Positions 1 to 5,532 of a DNA stretch of 7,392 nt are shown in pieces (within the stretch, counting starts at the first letter, position 1; the number at the start of each line of letters is the position of its first letter). The notes under the pieces were generated by a model. The model was given only the letters and a program-made list of their open reading frames with translations, made no database searches and was not told the origin of the DNA. The position numbers and the translations under genes are program-made. This DNA is from Hydrogenothermaceae bacterium (GTDB lineage: Bacteria; Aquificota; Aquificae; Hydrogenothermales; Hydrogenothermaceae), in assembly GCA_026984415.1 (NCBI GenBank), contig JALSSE010000427.1, positions 1 to 7,392 on the forward strand, read 5' to 3'.

Positions 1-814
1 CAATAAGTTTTTTAGCTGTCTGGGGGTGGGGAGCTCCTTTTATCATTGCAACTGCATTTGGTATAAATAAAGTTCCTATCCGATTTGCTTTCTGGTCTGG
101 GATAACCATTTTTACTGGGTAGCCTTCATCTATCATTGAAAATGCATCATCTGTGTCAACAAAGCCAAACTTAACCTTTCCAATGGCTACCCACCTTGCC
201 ACTTCTCCGTTTGATGAAGCAAGTTTTAACCCGTTTTCTTTGGCTTTATTTAAAAACTCTTTAGCCTTTTCATCTCCCAATATCACAAACAAAGATGCTA
301 TATGAAATGATGTTGTTCCAAACAATGGATTTGCAAGGGAAAACTGACCTTTCCATTTAGAATTCAGGTAGTCATTTATACTTTCTGGAAAGTCTTTTTT
401 TACAAGGTCTGTGTTAACAAGTAAAACCCTTAGCCTTCCAGAAAAACCTGTCCAGTAGCCTTCTGGGTCTTTAAATTTAGGAGGTATTTTTTTTGCATTT
501 GGAGAAATGTAAGGCTGTAGAATGCCTTTTCTTTTTAATATCTCTACTCTTAAAACATCGTTAGACCAGAAAACATCACATTTTGGGTTGTCCTTTTCTG
601 CAATAAGTCTGTTTACAAGTCCTGTTGACTTGGTTTCTTCTGTATCAAAGACCATTTTTACTTTTATGCCAGTTCCCTTTTCAAAAGCCTTTAAAACAGG
701 TTCAGAAAAAACCTGGTCTGTTGATGTATAAACTACCACTTCATTCTGGGCTTTCTTCTCACAGCTTATGAAGAAAACAGCTATTAAAACCAGTAAAAAT
801 TTTAGATATCTCAT
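1..814 (-). CDS. ABC transporter substrate-binding lipoprotein, iron(III)-type family (C-terminus beyond window)
   Basis: This gene begins at ATG 814 and stays open to the window edge, giving 271 codons of an unfinished protein. The N-terminus is a lipoprotein signal: a hydrophobic stretch at residues 4-17, then F-I-S-C with Cys18 as the probable lipidated residue. The mature part begins with VVVYTSTDQ (26-34), the usual opening strand of family 1 solute-binding proteins of the FbpA/AfuA iron type. Further typical elements are CDVFWSND, YWTGFSGRLRVLLVNTD, FGFVDTDDAF and, near the edge, GAPHPQTAKKLI. By family it would capture a substrate outside the inner membrane and deliver it to an ABC permease, which would lie outside the window. 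Fe3+ is the common ligand, but related proteins bind phosphonates or other anions, so the ligand is inferred. Its start overlaps the stop of the preceding gene (ATGA), so translation is probably coupled; its own ribosome binding site is weak. Confidence 0.85.
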   Translation of the reverse strand, partial: MRYLKFLLVLIAVFFISCEKKAQNEVVVYTSTDQVFSEPVLKAFEKGTGIKVKMVFDTEETKSTGLVNRLIAEKDNPKCDVFWSNDVLRVEILKRKGILQPYISPNAKKIPPKFKDPEGYWTGFSGRLRVLLVNTDLVKKDFPESINDYLNSKWKGQFSLANPLFGTTSFHIASLFVILGDEKAKEFLNKAKENGLKLASSNGEVARWVAIGKVKFGFVDTDDAFSMIDEGYPVKMVIPDQKANRIGTLFIPNAVAMIKGAPHPQTAKKLI

Positions 815-1467
815 TTTTCTATCTCTCTAACTGTTAAATCATCAAACTCTGATGAAGCATCTGCTTTCGTCCACAGACCAATAAAACCTTCATTTTTAAA
901 AATTTTTGTTTTGTATTTAATCTTTAACTTTCCATCAAAGTAGCATCTTATCTCATTTCCTTTATTAACTACTCTTATTTTATGCCACTTTTTCGGGTCT
1001 GCGTAAAAATCTATTGATTTTAATAATCTTCTGTGGACGTTTTTCACATAGTAAAGGTTAAAGTTATCTTCCAGAGGGTTCCACCTTACTACGTAGTAGT
1101 TGTCTTTGTCTTTTGCTCTCCACAGAATTCCTCCTCCCTGGTCTTCTCTACCTTTTACAGCTTTAATCCATACAGATACATCTACATTCTTGTATTTTTG
1201 TTTTGTGTATATAAAGGTATTAAACGTTGAACCTCTGTTTGTTTTTGGGTCTGGTATTACGAATAAAGCTTTTCCTCCTGACGGTGCTGTTTTATCACTT
1301 ACGATTTTCCAGATAGCAACTTTACCTCTGTCTCCAGTTTCAGCTGGGACAAAACCTTCTAAATCTTTCTCTGTGTTAAAATTAAATATCAAACATTCTT
1401 GGGAAAATACTGTTAACGGAAGAAAAATTAAAAATAAAAGGGATATCTTTGAAATTTTGTTTAGCAT
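811..1467 (-). CDS. Exported concanavalin-A-like (LamG/DUF1080-like) domain protein
   Basis: This 218-residue protein has an N-terminal signal peptide (hydrophobic core about 8-21) and a likely signal peptidase I cut after VFS at residue 22. The rest resembles a single beta-sandwich of the concanavalin-A-like fold. The hallmark of a widespread uncharacterised family is clear: GREDQGGGILWRAKDKDNYY (106-125), followed by R-x-N-x-LEDN (128-135), RRLLKS (146-151), a WHKIRV strand (161-166), FDGKL (177-181) and GLWTKADASSEFDDL (197-211). Relatives are often labelled DUF1080 or family 16 glycoside hydrolase-like, but I see no catalytic glutamate pair of true GH16 enzymes, so carbohydrate or ligand binding is only a guess. 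ATG 1467 is preceded by GGTGAT at suitable distance. It is the first gene of a two-gene unit, and its TGA overlaps the ATG of the binding lipoprotein. Confidence 0.8.
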   Translation of the reverse strand: MLNKISKISLLFLIFLPLTVFSQECLIFNFNTEKDLEGFVPAETGDRGKVAIWKIVSDKTAPSGGKALFVIPDPKTNRGSTFNTFIYTKQKYKNVDVSVWIKAVKGREDQGGGILWRAKDKDNYYVVRWNPLEDNFNLYYVKNVHRRLLKSIDFYADPKKWHKIRVVNKGNEIRCYFDGKLKIKYKTKIFKNEGFIGLWTKADASSEFDDLTVREIEK

Positions 1468-1572
1468 GATTTATCACCAAATTTGTATTTTTTAATTATT
1501 ATAAATCAGGATTATAAAGATTTTAAAGAATGAAGATAGGAAGTGATAGGTAACTGAAAATAGCATAAAAAT
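1468..1572 (-). promoter_or_regulatory. Promoter region of the exported protein/binding lipoprotein operon
   Basis: On the minus strand there are two exact TATAAT sequences, at 1511-1516 and 1498-1503, upstream of the ATG at 1467. Neither has a good TTGACA-like -35 at 16-18 bp. Where the -35 of the first box should lie there is instead a direct repeat, CCTATC (1545-1550) and CCTATC (1535-1540), 10 bp apart. This fits activator-dependent transcription, but that is inference. No Fur-box-like sequence was recognised. Confidence 0.4.
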
Positions 1573-1599
1573 AAAAAAAGGAGCATTACGCTCCCTTTT
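1573..1599 (-). terminator. Intrinsic terminator of the cbb3 oxidase operon
   Basis: On the minus strand a GGAGC/GCTCC stem (1590-1594 with 1580-1584) closes a 5-base loop. The stem is extended across one bulged base by A-T pairs and is followed by seven T residues (1573-1579). It starts directly after the TAA of the last oxidase gene, as expected for a rho-independent terminator. Confidence 0.85.
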
Positions 1600-1600
1600 A

Positions 1601-1825
1601 TTACTGTCTCATTAATTCTCTAAACCAGATATGTTTATCTACTGCTTCAGGACCCTGTCCTAAAATTCCCAACCAGCTTACAAAGTCAGGAATCCAGTCT
1701 AAAACAATGTAAGATACTGTAAAAATTATGTAACCAATCCAGAATAACATCCACCATGTAGGAACTTCGTCTGTAACATAAGTAATCTTGTCTACTGCTT
1801 TTGTATTGTCTAAATGACTAGCCAT
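1601..1825 (-). CDS. Haemless CcoP N-terminal-like membrane protein
   Basis: This 74-residue protein has one membrane helix (about residues 24-42). The stretch around DEVPTWWMLFWIGYIIF, ending in the VLDWIPDF turn, matches the conserved N-terminal anchor of CcoP/FixP (the FixP_N domain, typically NPLPRWW then a helix then YP). In that domain it packs against CcoN and tethers the dihaem cytochrome part. Here the protein stops before any CxxCH motif, so it carries no haem. It is the last gene of the oxidase operon and overlaps the previous gene by 8 bp; its own AAGGAGGG (1833-1840) lies 7 bases before ATG. The terminator follows at once, so it is not truncated by the window, and I see no cytochrome domain in another frame downstream. 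The dihaem cytochrome encoded first in the operon probably replaces the missing part. The CcoP relationship is recognised by motif, not by alignment. Confidence 0.75.
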   Translation of the reverse strand: MASHLDNTKAVDKITYVTDEVPTWWMLFWIGYIIFTVSYIVLDWIPDFVSWLGILGQGPEAVDKHIWFRELMRQ

Positions 1826-2108
1826 TATTTGACCCTCCTTTTTCAGCTTGTTCTATTTTTTCGTGGAGCTCTAAAATATCGTACTTAGGAGCTTCAATAT
1901 CTTTAAAATCTCCTTTTAAATAAGAATAGATAAATAGGAATAACCATCCTGTTAAAGCAATAACATAAGTTATAACTTCAACTAAAAATCCTTTCAACTC
2001 AAACCCTGCTTCTAAGTAAGCTACAGTTCTTGTTGCAATAATTGTCCCAACTACAAATAAGAAAATAAAGAGAGTTAAAAGTGTTACTAACTTCTGATTA
2101 ATTCTCAA
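1818..2108 (-). CDS. Small two-helix membrane protein of the cbb3 operon (CcoQ-like position)
   Basis: This 96-residue protein has two predicted membrane helices (about 8-25 and 41-63). They are followed by a charged tail with YLKGDFKDIEAP and a short helical, acidic/basic C-terminus. I do not recognise a family. It sits between ccoO and the CcoP-anchor gene, where CcoQ is found in classical ccoNOQP operons, but CcoQ has one helix and about 50-60 residues. It might be a CcoQ analogue, or might supply the first helix of a split CcoP. The start was moved from GTG 2117 to TTG 2108, because the GTG lies inside the ribosome binding site AGGAGGTG (2115-2122), which is 6 bases before the TTG. Its TAG overlaps the next gene by 8 bp, so the two are probably made together. 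Membrane location and operon membership are firm; function is inferred. Confidence 0.65.
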   Translation of the reverse strand: MRINQKLVTLLTLFIFLFVVGTIIATRTVAYLEAGFELKGFLVEVITYVIALTGWLFLFIYSYLKGDFKDIEAPKYDILELHEKIEQAEKGGSNNG

Positions 2109-2114
2109 CTTAAA

Positions 2115-2122
2115 CACCTCCT
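2115..2122 (-). promoter_or_regulatory. Ribosome binding site that selects the TTG start at 2108
   Basis: The minus strand reads AGGAGGTG, an almost full anti-16S match, then TTTAAG and TTG. The upstream GTG is part of this site and so cannot serve as the start codon. Confidence 0.7.
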
Positions 2123-2135
2123 GTGTTGAGGATAA

Positions 2136-2154
2136 AAGGGGAATTAATCCCCTT
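2136..2154 (-). other. Hairpin in the ccoO/small membrane gene gap
   Basis: A perfect 7-bp stem (AAGGGGA with TCCCCTT) closes a 5-base loop, starting five bases after the ccoO stop. Only TTTTAT follows on the minus strand, which is a short T run. It could be a weak terminator or attenuator that lowers expression of the two small downstream genes, or an mRNA 3'-end stabiliser. Which of these applies cannot be told from sequence. Confidence 0.6.
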
Positions 2155-2158
2155 CAAA

Positions 2159-2833
2159 TTATTTTAACGCCCATTCCTTTGTTGGCTTAACTTCCCATGT
2201 TCCTAACCACTGGAGGTAAACAAGCATTCCAATTCCTCTTTCATTTGGAACAATGTTTCCTTTTTCATCTTTTTCAAAGAACCAAGGATAACCAGGCATA
2301 TTTGTTCCCGGTGAAGTTGAAGCTGGGTTATATAAGTGTGCAACTTGCCAATCAATATCATGTACAGCTGCTTCCCTTATTAAATCAGGTCCAATCCTTT
2401 TTGTTCCCCAGAGAACAGGAGCCTGTAATTCATTCTGGAATTCGGAAGGATATGAAACTGTATTTGATACCCCAGGAATACCAAATCTGAGTGTTTCATT
2501 TGAAACAGGTCTTACATCCTGAGAATGACAGTTCCAGCAACCTTCTGCAACATACCAGTGGTGACCTACTCTCAAAGCTTTTGCAAAACTTTCTTCATTA
2601 ACTTCTCCGTAGTATTTTTTAAATTGTTCAGGATAGTATCTTGCAATTTTCTCAAAATCAGCCCAACCTGATAAGTTTTGAGCTTTAGCTTCTGCAGCCA
2701 AATCAGTTACTTTTTTCATAGGTACATCTTTTAAAACAAACATAGGCAAAGCCCATGATACAAAGTCAGCGAACAGGAAGAATATAACTCCTGCCACTAA
2801 TGCAACAAATGAGAATCTTTCCATTTTACCCAT
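2159..2833 (-). CDS. ccoO: cbb3-type cytochrome c oxidase subunit II, monohaem cytochrome c (CcoO/FixO)
   Basis: CcoO carries one haem c and passes electrons from the dihaem cytochrome to the CcoN core. The 224-residue protein has an N-terminal membrane anchor (about 8-30) and an external domain. The CcoO signature is plain: HHWYVAEGCWNCHSQDVRP with haem attachment C99-W-N-C102-H103, LWGTKRIGPDL (141-151), W162-Q-V-A-H-LYNP, and the axial methionine M179 in NMPGYPW. ATG 2833 is chosen because the site GGGAGGT (2842-2848) lies 8 bases before it. A TTG at 2839 is in frame but only 2 bases from that site. It follows ccoN, whose stop codon touches the ribosome binding site. A stretch of about 70 residues between the anchor and the haem motif matches the usual CcoO layout. 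Identification is secure. Confidence 0.95.
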   Translation of the reverse strand: MGKMERFSFVALVAGVIFFLFADFVSWALPMFVLKDVPMKKVTDLAAEAKAQNLSGWADFEKIARYYPEQFKKYYGEVNEESFAKALRVGHHWYVAEGCWNCHSQDVRPVSNETLRFGIPGVSNTVSYPSEFQNELQAPVLWGTKRIGPDLIREAAVHDIDWQVAHLYNPASTSPGTNMPGYPWFFEKDEKGNIVPNERGIGMLVYLQWLGTWEVKPTKEWALK

Positions 2834-2848
2834 AATCAAATACCTCCC

Positions 2849-4240
2849 TTAAACCGTTTCTTTCAGCTCTGCAGAAAGTCCTTTTCCAGCAGTAGCTGTT
2901 TTCCAGAAGTTAACTGCATACATTAACAATCCAGTAATCATCATAATTCCAAGTACACTTCTGAAGTACCAGAACGGTTTAGAGAAGTTTACAGAATCAA
3001 TCCATGGGTTTAATCCAATCCAATCAAATCCAACAACTAATCCACCAGCCGTTAATTCAATAAACATTGAAAGAACACCAATCATTAATAACCAGTAAGC
3101 ACCTTCTGATAATCCTTTTGAATACATAGTCTCTTTATTAAACAATTTAGGCCATACGTACTCTGCCATTCCAAGAACCCAAAGTCCAAATGTACCAAAC
3201 ATTATGAGATGGGCATGTCCAGTAACCCAGTCAGTAAAGTGGATTACTTTTTGGAATGTTAATGTAACGTGGAAAGCACACTGGAAGCAAGTAATCCAGT
3301 AGAAGATAGCCCCTGTGTACATATATCTCAGTGGAATGTTGTATTTTAACTGTTCTCCAGAACCTTTCAATGTCATCATAAAGTTGATTAAAACTGAAGT
3401 AACTGCAAACTCAATAGCAACTGTTGCAAATACAGCTGAATATTGTGCAAACATTGGAATTGGTGACCATAAGAAGTGGTGAACACCATTCATAGGGTAG
3501 AAGAATGCTAATCCCCAGAATCCAAGTAAAGATAAACCGTGTGACCACATTGGTTTTTTCATAATAACTGGTACGAAGTAATACATTAATCCCCATGCAA
3601 CTGGAGTAACGTATAATCCAACAAGGTCATGGATAAATGTAGACTGAACAGCTCCAGCTCCAGAGCCTGCAGACCAGAATCTTGGAATGAAATTACCCAT
3701 GAAAACAACAAGTGGAGTCCAAACTAACATTGCAGATATATACCAACCTGAAACATATAAAGGACCTCTTTGTGAAGCTTTCATAATTGGAGCTGCAAAC
3801 TGGATAAGGTGTAATAACAACCAAGCAACAATAACTGGGTCAATCCACCAAGGAGTTTCACCCCATTCAACGTTATCAGCTTGACCTAAGAAAAGAATAG
3901 CAACAACTGTAATTAAAACAGCTGCCTGTAAACCAATCCACATTAACCATCCAAGAGCATCACTTAAAACTCTGTATCCAGTAAACCTTGGAACAGCCCA
4001 GTAAAGTAAACCAGCAAACATATTAACCAAAAATCCATAAGCAGCACCTGCTGTGTGAATCATTCTAACCCTTCCTGGAGATAAAAACTCAATTCCAGGG
4101 AAAGGATAAATTCCATCTAATTGTAAAGAGTATAAAAATCCCATTAAAGCAACAATTATAAAGAACAGTAAACCCATCGCCACATGGGCTTTTACAAGTC
4201 CATAATTTACTAAATTTGTTAATTCTTGATTATTTGCCAT
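2849..4240 (-). CDS. ccoN: cbb3-type cytochrome c oxidase catalytic subunit I (CcoN/FixN)
   Basis: CcoN is the membrane core that reduces O2 to water and pumps protons. The 463-residue protein is near the usual length and has about 12 helices. Ligands can be placed by motif: H62 (RMIHTAG) and H344 for low-spin haem b; H342 (TDWVTGHAH) for the high-spin haem; H204 (FIHD), H254 and H255 (NGVHH) for CuB. Y248 lies six residues before H254, where C-family oxidases have the cross-linked catalytic tyrosine. Its presence favours oxygen reduction over nitric oxide reduction. One oddity is that the glutamate seen in CcoN near the haem (E323 in Pseudomonas stutzeri, from memory) is Q320 here, inside C318-F-Q-C321. 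The ATG has AAGGAGGG (4250-4257) 9 bases upstream, overlapping the stop of the cytochrome gene. I see no fused domains. Confidence 0.95.
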   Translation of the reverse strand: MANNQELTNLVNYGLVKAHVAMGLLFFIIVALMGFLYSLQLDGIYPFPGIEFLSPGRVRMIHTAGAAYGFLVNMFAGLLYWAVPRFTGYRVLSDALGWLMWIGLQAAVLITVVAILFLGQADNVEWGETPWWIDPVIVAWLLLHLIQFAAPIMKASQRGPLYVSGWYISAMLVWTPLVVFMGNFIPRFWSAGSGAGAVQSTFIHDLVGLYVTPVAWGLMYYFVPVIMKKPMWSHGLSLLGFWGLAFFYPMNGVHHFLWSPIPMFAQYSAVFATVAIEFAVTSVLINFMMTLKGSGEQLKYNIPLRYMYTGAIFYWITCFQCAFHVTLTFQKVIHFTDWVTGHAHLIMFGTFGLWVLGMAEYVWPKLFNKETMYSKGLSEGAYWLLMIGVLSMFIELTAGGLVVGFDWIGLNPWIDSVNFSKPFWYFRSVLGIMMITGLLMYAVNFWKTATAGKGLSAELKETV

Positions 4241-4255
4241 CTCTCATTTCCCTCC

Positions 4256-5026
4256 TTATTTTTTACCCTGATTCATTAAGTAAGCTATGTAAGAAACGAG
4301 ATGCCATCTATCTTCTTCAGATAAGAACCCAAATGCTGGCATTGGAGAACCTTCAAGTCCAACAGTCAACACTCTAAATGTATCTTCAGGTTTAGGTCCA
4401 GCACTTCTTACAGGATATGTTAAATTTGTAGGAGGAACTGGCAATGTTGCAGCAGCAGCACCATCTCCTTTTCCTGTATCTCCATGGCAACCATTACATC
4501 CATTCATAGCGTATAACTCTTTCCCTTTCTTAATAGATTCTGGAGTTCCAAAATAATCAGGTACTTTTTCTATTTTTTTGTATACAGACACACCTGGCTT
4601 TTCTTTTTTCCATCTGTCAGAGAATGTTTTAATGTAAGCAATAACAGCCCTCTTTTGTATTTCTGGAACAAGATGGAATGAAGGCATTGCAGTTTGAGGA
4701 ATTCCCCAGTTTAGAATATGCATTAAATCTTCATCTGTAGGTAGTGTTCCCTCAGGAGTAGATTTCCATCTGAAAATAGCCGTTTTAAAGTTAGGCGGCT
4801 TGTTTTTGAAGAAAGGAGCAGCCATACTATTTCCGTCCCCTTCTGGACCGTGACATCCTACGCAGTACTTGTTAAATACTTTCCTTCCTTGTTCTTCCAT
4901 AGCAGTTAAATTAGTAGATTTTTTAGCCTGTGCAGGTTTTGACGAGTAAACGTGCATCAAACCATAAATGAAAACTGCAGGAACAAAGAAGAACAACAAC
5001 CATTTGACGGTCGAGTTTTCTCCCAT
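4256..5026 (-). CDS. Membrane-anchored dihaem cytochrome c, probable CcoP haem partner
   Basis: This 256-residue protein has an N-terminal anchor (about 8-24) and two cytochrome c domains. Domain 1 has C55-V-G-C58-H59 with probable axial M114 (TAMPSF). Domain 2 has C177-N-G-C180-H181 with probable axial M229 (SPMPAF). Two class I cytochrome domains in a row is the arrangement of the CcoP haem part. As first gene of the oxidase operon it most likely receives electrons from the quinol-cytochrome c side and hands them to CcoO. It lacks the CcoP/FixP N-terminal motif, which is instead encoded in the last gene of the operon. ATG 5026 is preferred to ATG 5068 because GGAGGT (5034-5039) lies 7 bases upstream of it, and because translation from there puts the anchor at the very start. 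An alternative is a general membrane cytochrome c that only shares the operon. Confidence 0.85.
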   Translation of the reverse strand: MGENSTVKWLLFFFVPAVFIYGLMHVYSSKPAQAKKSTNLTAMEEQGRKVFNKYCVGCHGPEGDGNSMAAPFFKNKPPNFKTAIFRWKSTPEGTLPTDEDLMHILNWGIPQTAMPSFHLVPEIQKRAVIAYIKTFSDRWKKEKPGVSVYKKIEKVPDYFGTPESIKKGKELYAMNGCNGCHGDTGKGDGAAAATLPVPPTNLTYPVRSAGPKPEDTFRVLTVGLEGSPMPAFGFLSEEDRWHLVSYIAYLMNQGKK

Positions 5027-5033
5027 AAGAATA

Positions 5034-5039
5034 ACCTCC
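5034..5039 (-). promoter_or_regulatory. Ribosome binding site selecting the ATG at 5026 of the dihaem cytochrome
   Basis: GGAGGT on the minus strand, 7 bases before ATG 5026. The upstream in-frame ATG at 5068 has no such site, and starting there would add 14 residues ahead of the anchor. Confidence 0.75.
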
Positions 5040-5056
5040 AAAAAATTTTTTATCCA

Positions 5057-5100
5057 TAAAGTCAGCATAAATTCTATATTACTGACATTTATTTAAGCAA
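5057..5100 (-). promoter_or_regulatory. Downstream promoter-like sequence with inverted repeat, cbb3 operon
   Basis: On the minus strand TTGCTT (5095-5100), 16 bases and TATAGA (5073-5078) resemble a weak sigma-70 promoter. The -10 is framed by an inverted repeat, GTCAG (5061-5065) and CTGAC (5082-5086), which extends to TAAA(t)GTCAG on both sides with a one-base bulge. A factor bound there would cover the -10. Confidence 0.35.
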
Positions 5101-5110
5101 TAATTAAATT

Positions 5111-5140
5111 TAATGTTAAATTATCAACAAATTAACATTA
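5111..5140. promoter_or_regulatory. Inverted repeat upstream of the cbb3 operon, candidate operator
   Basis: TAATGTTAA (5111-5119) and TTAACATTA (5132-5140) are perfect inverted copies with a 12-base spacer and centres 21 bp apart, two helical turns. The site lies between two promoter-like sequences. It does not match the FNR consensus (TTGAT-N4-ATCAA). A dimeric regulator site is inferred. Confidence 0.45.
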
Positions 5141-5154
5141 CAGAAATATAATTT

Positions 5155-5192
5155 TATACTTTAAGTATATTAATTAATTTTTTATAAAGCAA
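5155..5192 (-). promoter_or_regulatory. Upstream promoter-like sequence, cbb3 operon
   Basis: Minus strand TTGCTT (5187-5192), a 17-base AT-rich spacer and TATACT (5164-5169), with a near-ideal -10 and correct spacing. The -10 is one arm of a palindrome, TATACTT-T-AAGTATA read on the plus strand (5155-5169). Transcription would start near 5157 and give a leader of about 130 bases that contains both inverted repeats. Confidence 0.45.
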
Positions 5193-5199
5193 GTACTAA

Positions 5200-5520
5200 T
5201 TAACCTTTTTGGAATAGGAACCAACCACTTAATTCTTCATCGCATTTTATTACAAGTTTCTTATAAAAGAGAACTTTTTTAATATCTATATAAACGTTAT
5301 TGTAAAGGAAAAAATTGTTAAGGTGTTTATTGATATAAATAGTAAGTTCATCCTTTGTAATTTTTTCAAATTCTTCTTCGTTTTTTACAGGTTCTTTAAG
5401 CCATTTAGTTTTAAAATCATAACAGGAAGAGAAACGCCCTTCTTCCCTATGAATAAAATCAATCATCAAAATGTCTGTTCTTCTTTCTTTAATCAGATTT
5501 GGTCCAATCTTAACAGCCAT
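5200..5520 (-). CDS. Hypothetical protein, 106 residues, downstream of mtnX
   Basis: I do not recognise this protein. It has no signal peptide or membrane helix. The N-terminal half includes KERRTDILMIDFIHREEGRF, then SSCYDF, and the C-terminal half alternates hydrophobic and lysine-rich stretches with YINKHLNNFFLYNNVYID, suggesting a small alpha/beta cytoplasmic domain. It follows mtnX by 12 bases and is probably cotranscribed with the methionine-salvage pair. ATG 5520 is chosen because GGGGAG (5525-5530) precedes it, although at a short spacing of 4 bases. An in-frame ATG at 5532 would add four residues but has no ribosome binding site. Codon use looks like that of its neighbours, and a strong start site plus tight packing argue that it is a real gene. 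No function is proposed. Confidence 0.6.
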   Translation of the reverse strand: MAVKIGPNLIKERRTDILMIDFIHREEGRFSSCYDFKTKWLKEPVKNEEEFEKITKDELTIYINKHLNNFFLYNNVYIDIKKVLFYKKLVIKCDEELSGWFLFQKG

Positions 5521-5532
5521 TTTTCTCCCCAT

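Noticed and set aside
522..731. Plus-strand 69-codon frame
   Set aside because: It is antisense to the binding lipoprotein, whose minus-strand translation is continuous and family-like.
1033..1495. Plus-strand open frames opposite the exported ConA-like gene
   Set aside because: They lie fully antisense to a gene with clear family motifs and a signal peptide, have no ribosome binding site, and their translations show no recognisable domain.
1467..1508. Inverted repeat TGATTTAT/ATAAATCA around the start of the exported protein gene, possibly sequestering the start codon
   Set aside because: The arms are AT-only apart from one G-C pair, the loop is 26 bases, and a transcript from the nearest TATAAT would probably lack part of one arm.
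2197..3884. Open frames overlapping ccoO and ccoN (plus strand at 2197-2490 and 3687-3884; minus strand at 3411-3596)
   Set aside because: All are shadows of strongly conserved oxidase genes and lack start signals.
2849..4240. Nitric oxide reductase NorB instead of oxidase
   Set aside because: The helix-VII tyrosine six residues before the His pair, which NorB lacks, is present, and the neighbour is a clear CcoO.
5040..5051. A6T6 palindrome before the dihaem cytochrome ribosome binding site
   Set aside because: Such runs are expected in AT-rich leader DNA, and it cannot form a stable hairpin without a loop.
5200..5240. Terminator after the methionine-salvage unit
   Set aside because: No stem with a following T run could be found, so read-through into the oxidase operon cannot be excluded.
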